Shown: positions 11,229 through 11,995 of the stretch, piece by piece
Layout of the letters: each line of letters begins with the position of its first letter
Numbering within the stretch: the first letter of the stretch is position 1
DNA from: an archaeon
GTDB taxonomy: Archaea > Asgardarchaeota > Hermodarchaeia > Hermodarchaeales > Hermodarchaeaceae
Length of the DNA: 11,995 bases
NCBI GenBank assembly: GCA_016550405.1
Contig: JABXGX010000328.1
Location: forward strand, 1 to 11,995
Direction: 5' to 3'
Position numbers and translations under genes: made by a program
The notes under the pieces: model-generated
Database searches by the model: none
Told to the model about the DNA's origin: nothing
Seen by the model: only the letters and a program-made list of their open reading frames with translations

Positions 11229-11894
11229 ATGAGTGGCAAAATACAACGCTTCGATTTTGACGGCAGTTCAAATATCGGTGCGTTTTGTCGGGCAACGGAT
11301 CACTGGCTTCTCCAAGCTCCAAGCAATGAACCCACGACAAAGGGACTAGTGGACCTTTTTGAGAAACAACCCATTCGAACTACCATAGGTCAAAGCACAC
11401 TTGTTGGAATTCTTACAGCTGGAAACCAAAATGGACTTTTAGTGCCCCATATAGTTCTCAATGAAGAGGTGGCTGCACTTGAAGCTTCTCTGGATATTCC
11501 TCTTTTCCAGCTGAATTCAAAACTCACTGCACTTGGTAACCTCATCCTCACTAATGACCGTGCTGCACTCGTTAGTCCCAAATTTTCTTCGACCGATATC
11601 AAAGCCATTCGTGACACACTTGGAGTCGAAGTCGAAGCTAAAACCATTGCCGGGTCAGATTTAGTCGGATCTTATTGTGTCGTAACCAATCAGGGGTTAC
11701 TGGCCCATACAGATGTCACGGAAGAAGAACTCGAATGGTTGGCATCTTTCTTTGGAGTTGAAGCTGAGATGGGCACAATTAACTGCGGAGTCCCCTACAT
11801 CTCCATTGGACTTCTCGCCACCTTGAAAGCAGCCGCAGCAGGATTTGAGACAACCGGACCCGAACTCATGCGTATTACTGAAGCCTTCTTCTGA
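11229..11894 (+). CDS. eif6: translation factor aIF6 (ribosome anti-association factor)
   Basis: The protein is 221 aa, the normal length. It is built from five repeats of the pentein fold; each repeat contributes a segment like 'GxxlVph', seen as NQNGLLVPHIVLNEEV (about 67-82), NDRAALVSPKFSSTDIKAI (109-127) and NQGLLAHTDVTEEELEWL (153-170). The N-terminus IQRFDFDGSSNIGAFCRATDHWLL also matches. It binds the large subunit through uL14 and blocks premature joining. The start ATG 11229 has a weak ribosome site. It lies 52 bp after eL31 and is followed by eL18a, the usual archaeal order. Confidence 0.97.
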   Translation: MSGKIQRFDFDGSSNIGAFCRATDHWLLQAPSNEPTTKGLVDLFEKQPIRTTIGQSTLVGILTAGNQNGLLVPHIVLNEEVAALEASLDIPLFQLNSKLTALGNLILTNDRAALVSPKFSSTDIKAIRDTLGVEVEAKTIAGSDLVGSYCVVTNQGLLAHTDVTEEELEWLASFFGVEAEMGTINCGVPYISIGLLATLKAAAAGFETTGPELMRITEAFF

Positions 11895-11916
11895 GCTTCC
11901 CATTGCCTGTGGAAAG

Positions 11917-11926
11917 AATTAAAATA
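11917..11926 (+). promoter_or_regulatory. TATA-like box before eL18a
   Basis: AATTAAAATA is centred about 54 bp before the eL18a ATG and predicts a start near 11947, with a leader of about 30 nt. It may add a promoter to the eIF6-eL18a junction. Confidence 0.3.
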
Positions 11927-11975
11927 GACCTGACTATTCGATGGATGTCTGCACATCTTAAGAAGGCTGGTTAGA

Positions 11976-11995
11976 ATGTCAGTACAAGTGTACCG
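11976..11995 (+). CDS. rpl18a: start of 50S ribosomal protein eL18a (LX), truncated by window edge
   Basis: Only six codons and two bases are visible: MSVQVYR. eL18a/LX proteins begin with a strand of this kind (M-x-V-x-hyR), and the gene normally follows eIF6 in archaea. The assignment rests mainly on that context. Confidence 0.55.

Overview
The window is archaeal. It encodes archaeal/eukaryotic-type ribosomal proteins (eL37, eS19, eL39, eL31, the first codons of eL18a/LX), aIF6, an Sm-like protein, an MCT-1-like PUA protein, an RNase P Rpp21-type subunit, PDCD5, Trm5 and DUF371. TATA-like boxes lie 25-30 bp upstream of genes, and two of five tRNA genes carry introns with bulge-helix-bulge-like ends at non-canonical positions. 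SepF implies an FtsZ-dividing lineage (euryarchaeal or Asgard-like rather than a Cdv-only crenarchaeon), but I cannot place it further. CCA is encoded in all five tRNA genes, and GTG and TTG starts are common. I see no mobile element, CRISPR array or clear sign of gene transfer.

Layout. 1-1164 (minus): truncated M28 metallopeptidase and a small AbrB-type protein. 1327-3465 (plus): PhzF-family protein, then an NSUN6-like PUA/RNA m5C methyltransferase. 3468-4166 (minus): protein-L-isoaspartate methyltransferase. 4221-4667 (plus): DUF371, overlapping the 3' end of trm5. 4631-6690 (minus): probable operon PUA protein - sepF - trm5. 6780-7350 (plus): LSm - eL37 - intron-containing tRNA-Ala. 7449-7913 (plus): unknown four-helix membrane protein. 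7946-8141 (minus): tRNA-Val followed by intron-containing tRNA-Phe. 8219-8744 (minus): unknown 131-aa protein behind an unusually structured leader. 8883-8957 (minus): a tRNA with anticodon UCA. 9081-9770 (plus): tRNA-Gly, RNase P subunit, YhbY-domain protein. 9879-11995 (plus): eS19, PDCD5, eL39, eL31, aIF6 and the start of eL18a.

Most of the window is a translation and RNA-processing neighbourhood: ribosome parts, ribosome biogenesis (aIF6, YhbY, eS19), tRNA genes, tRNA modification (Trm5, NSUN6-like) and tRNA 5' processing (RNase P subunit beside a tRNA).

The most interesting candidate is the leader of the unknown gene at 8219-8614. Just downstream of a TATA-like box, its predicted RNA can fold into a compact three-way junction (8708 down to 8650), followed by a second hairpin (8639-8617) that pairs part of the Shine-Dalgarno sequence. 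That resembles a translational riboswitch or other cis-regulatory RNA. The second candidate is the UCA-anticodon tRNA, in a window where UGA is an ordinary stop codon. Everything here was read by eye; no search or folding program was run.
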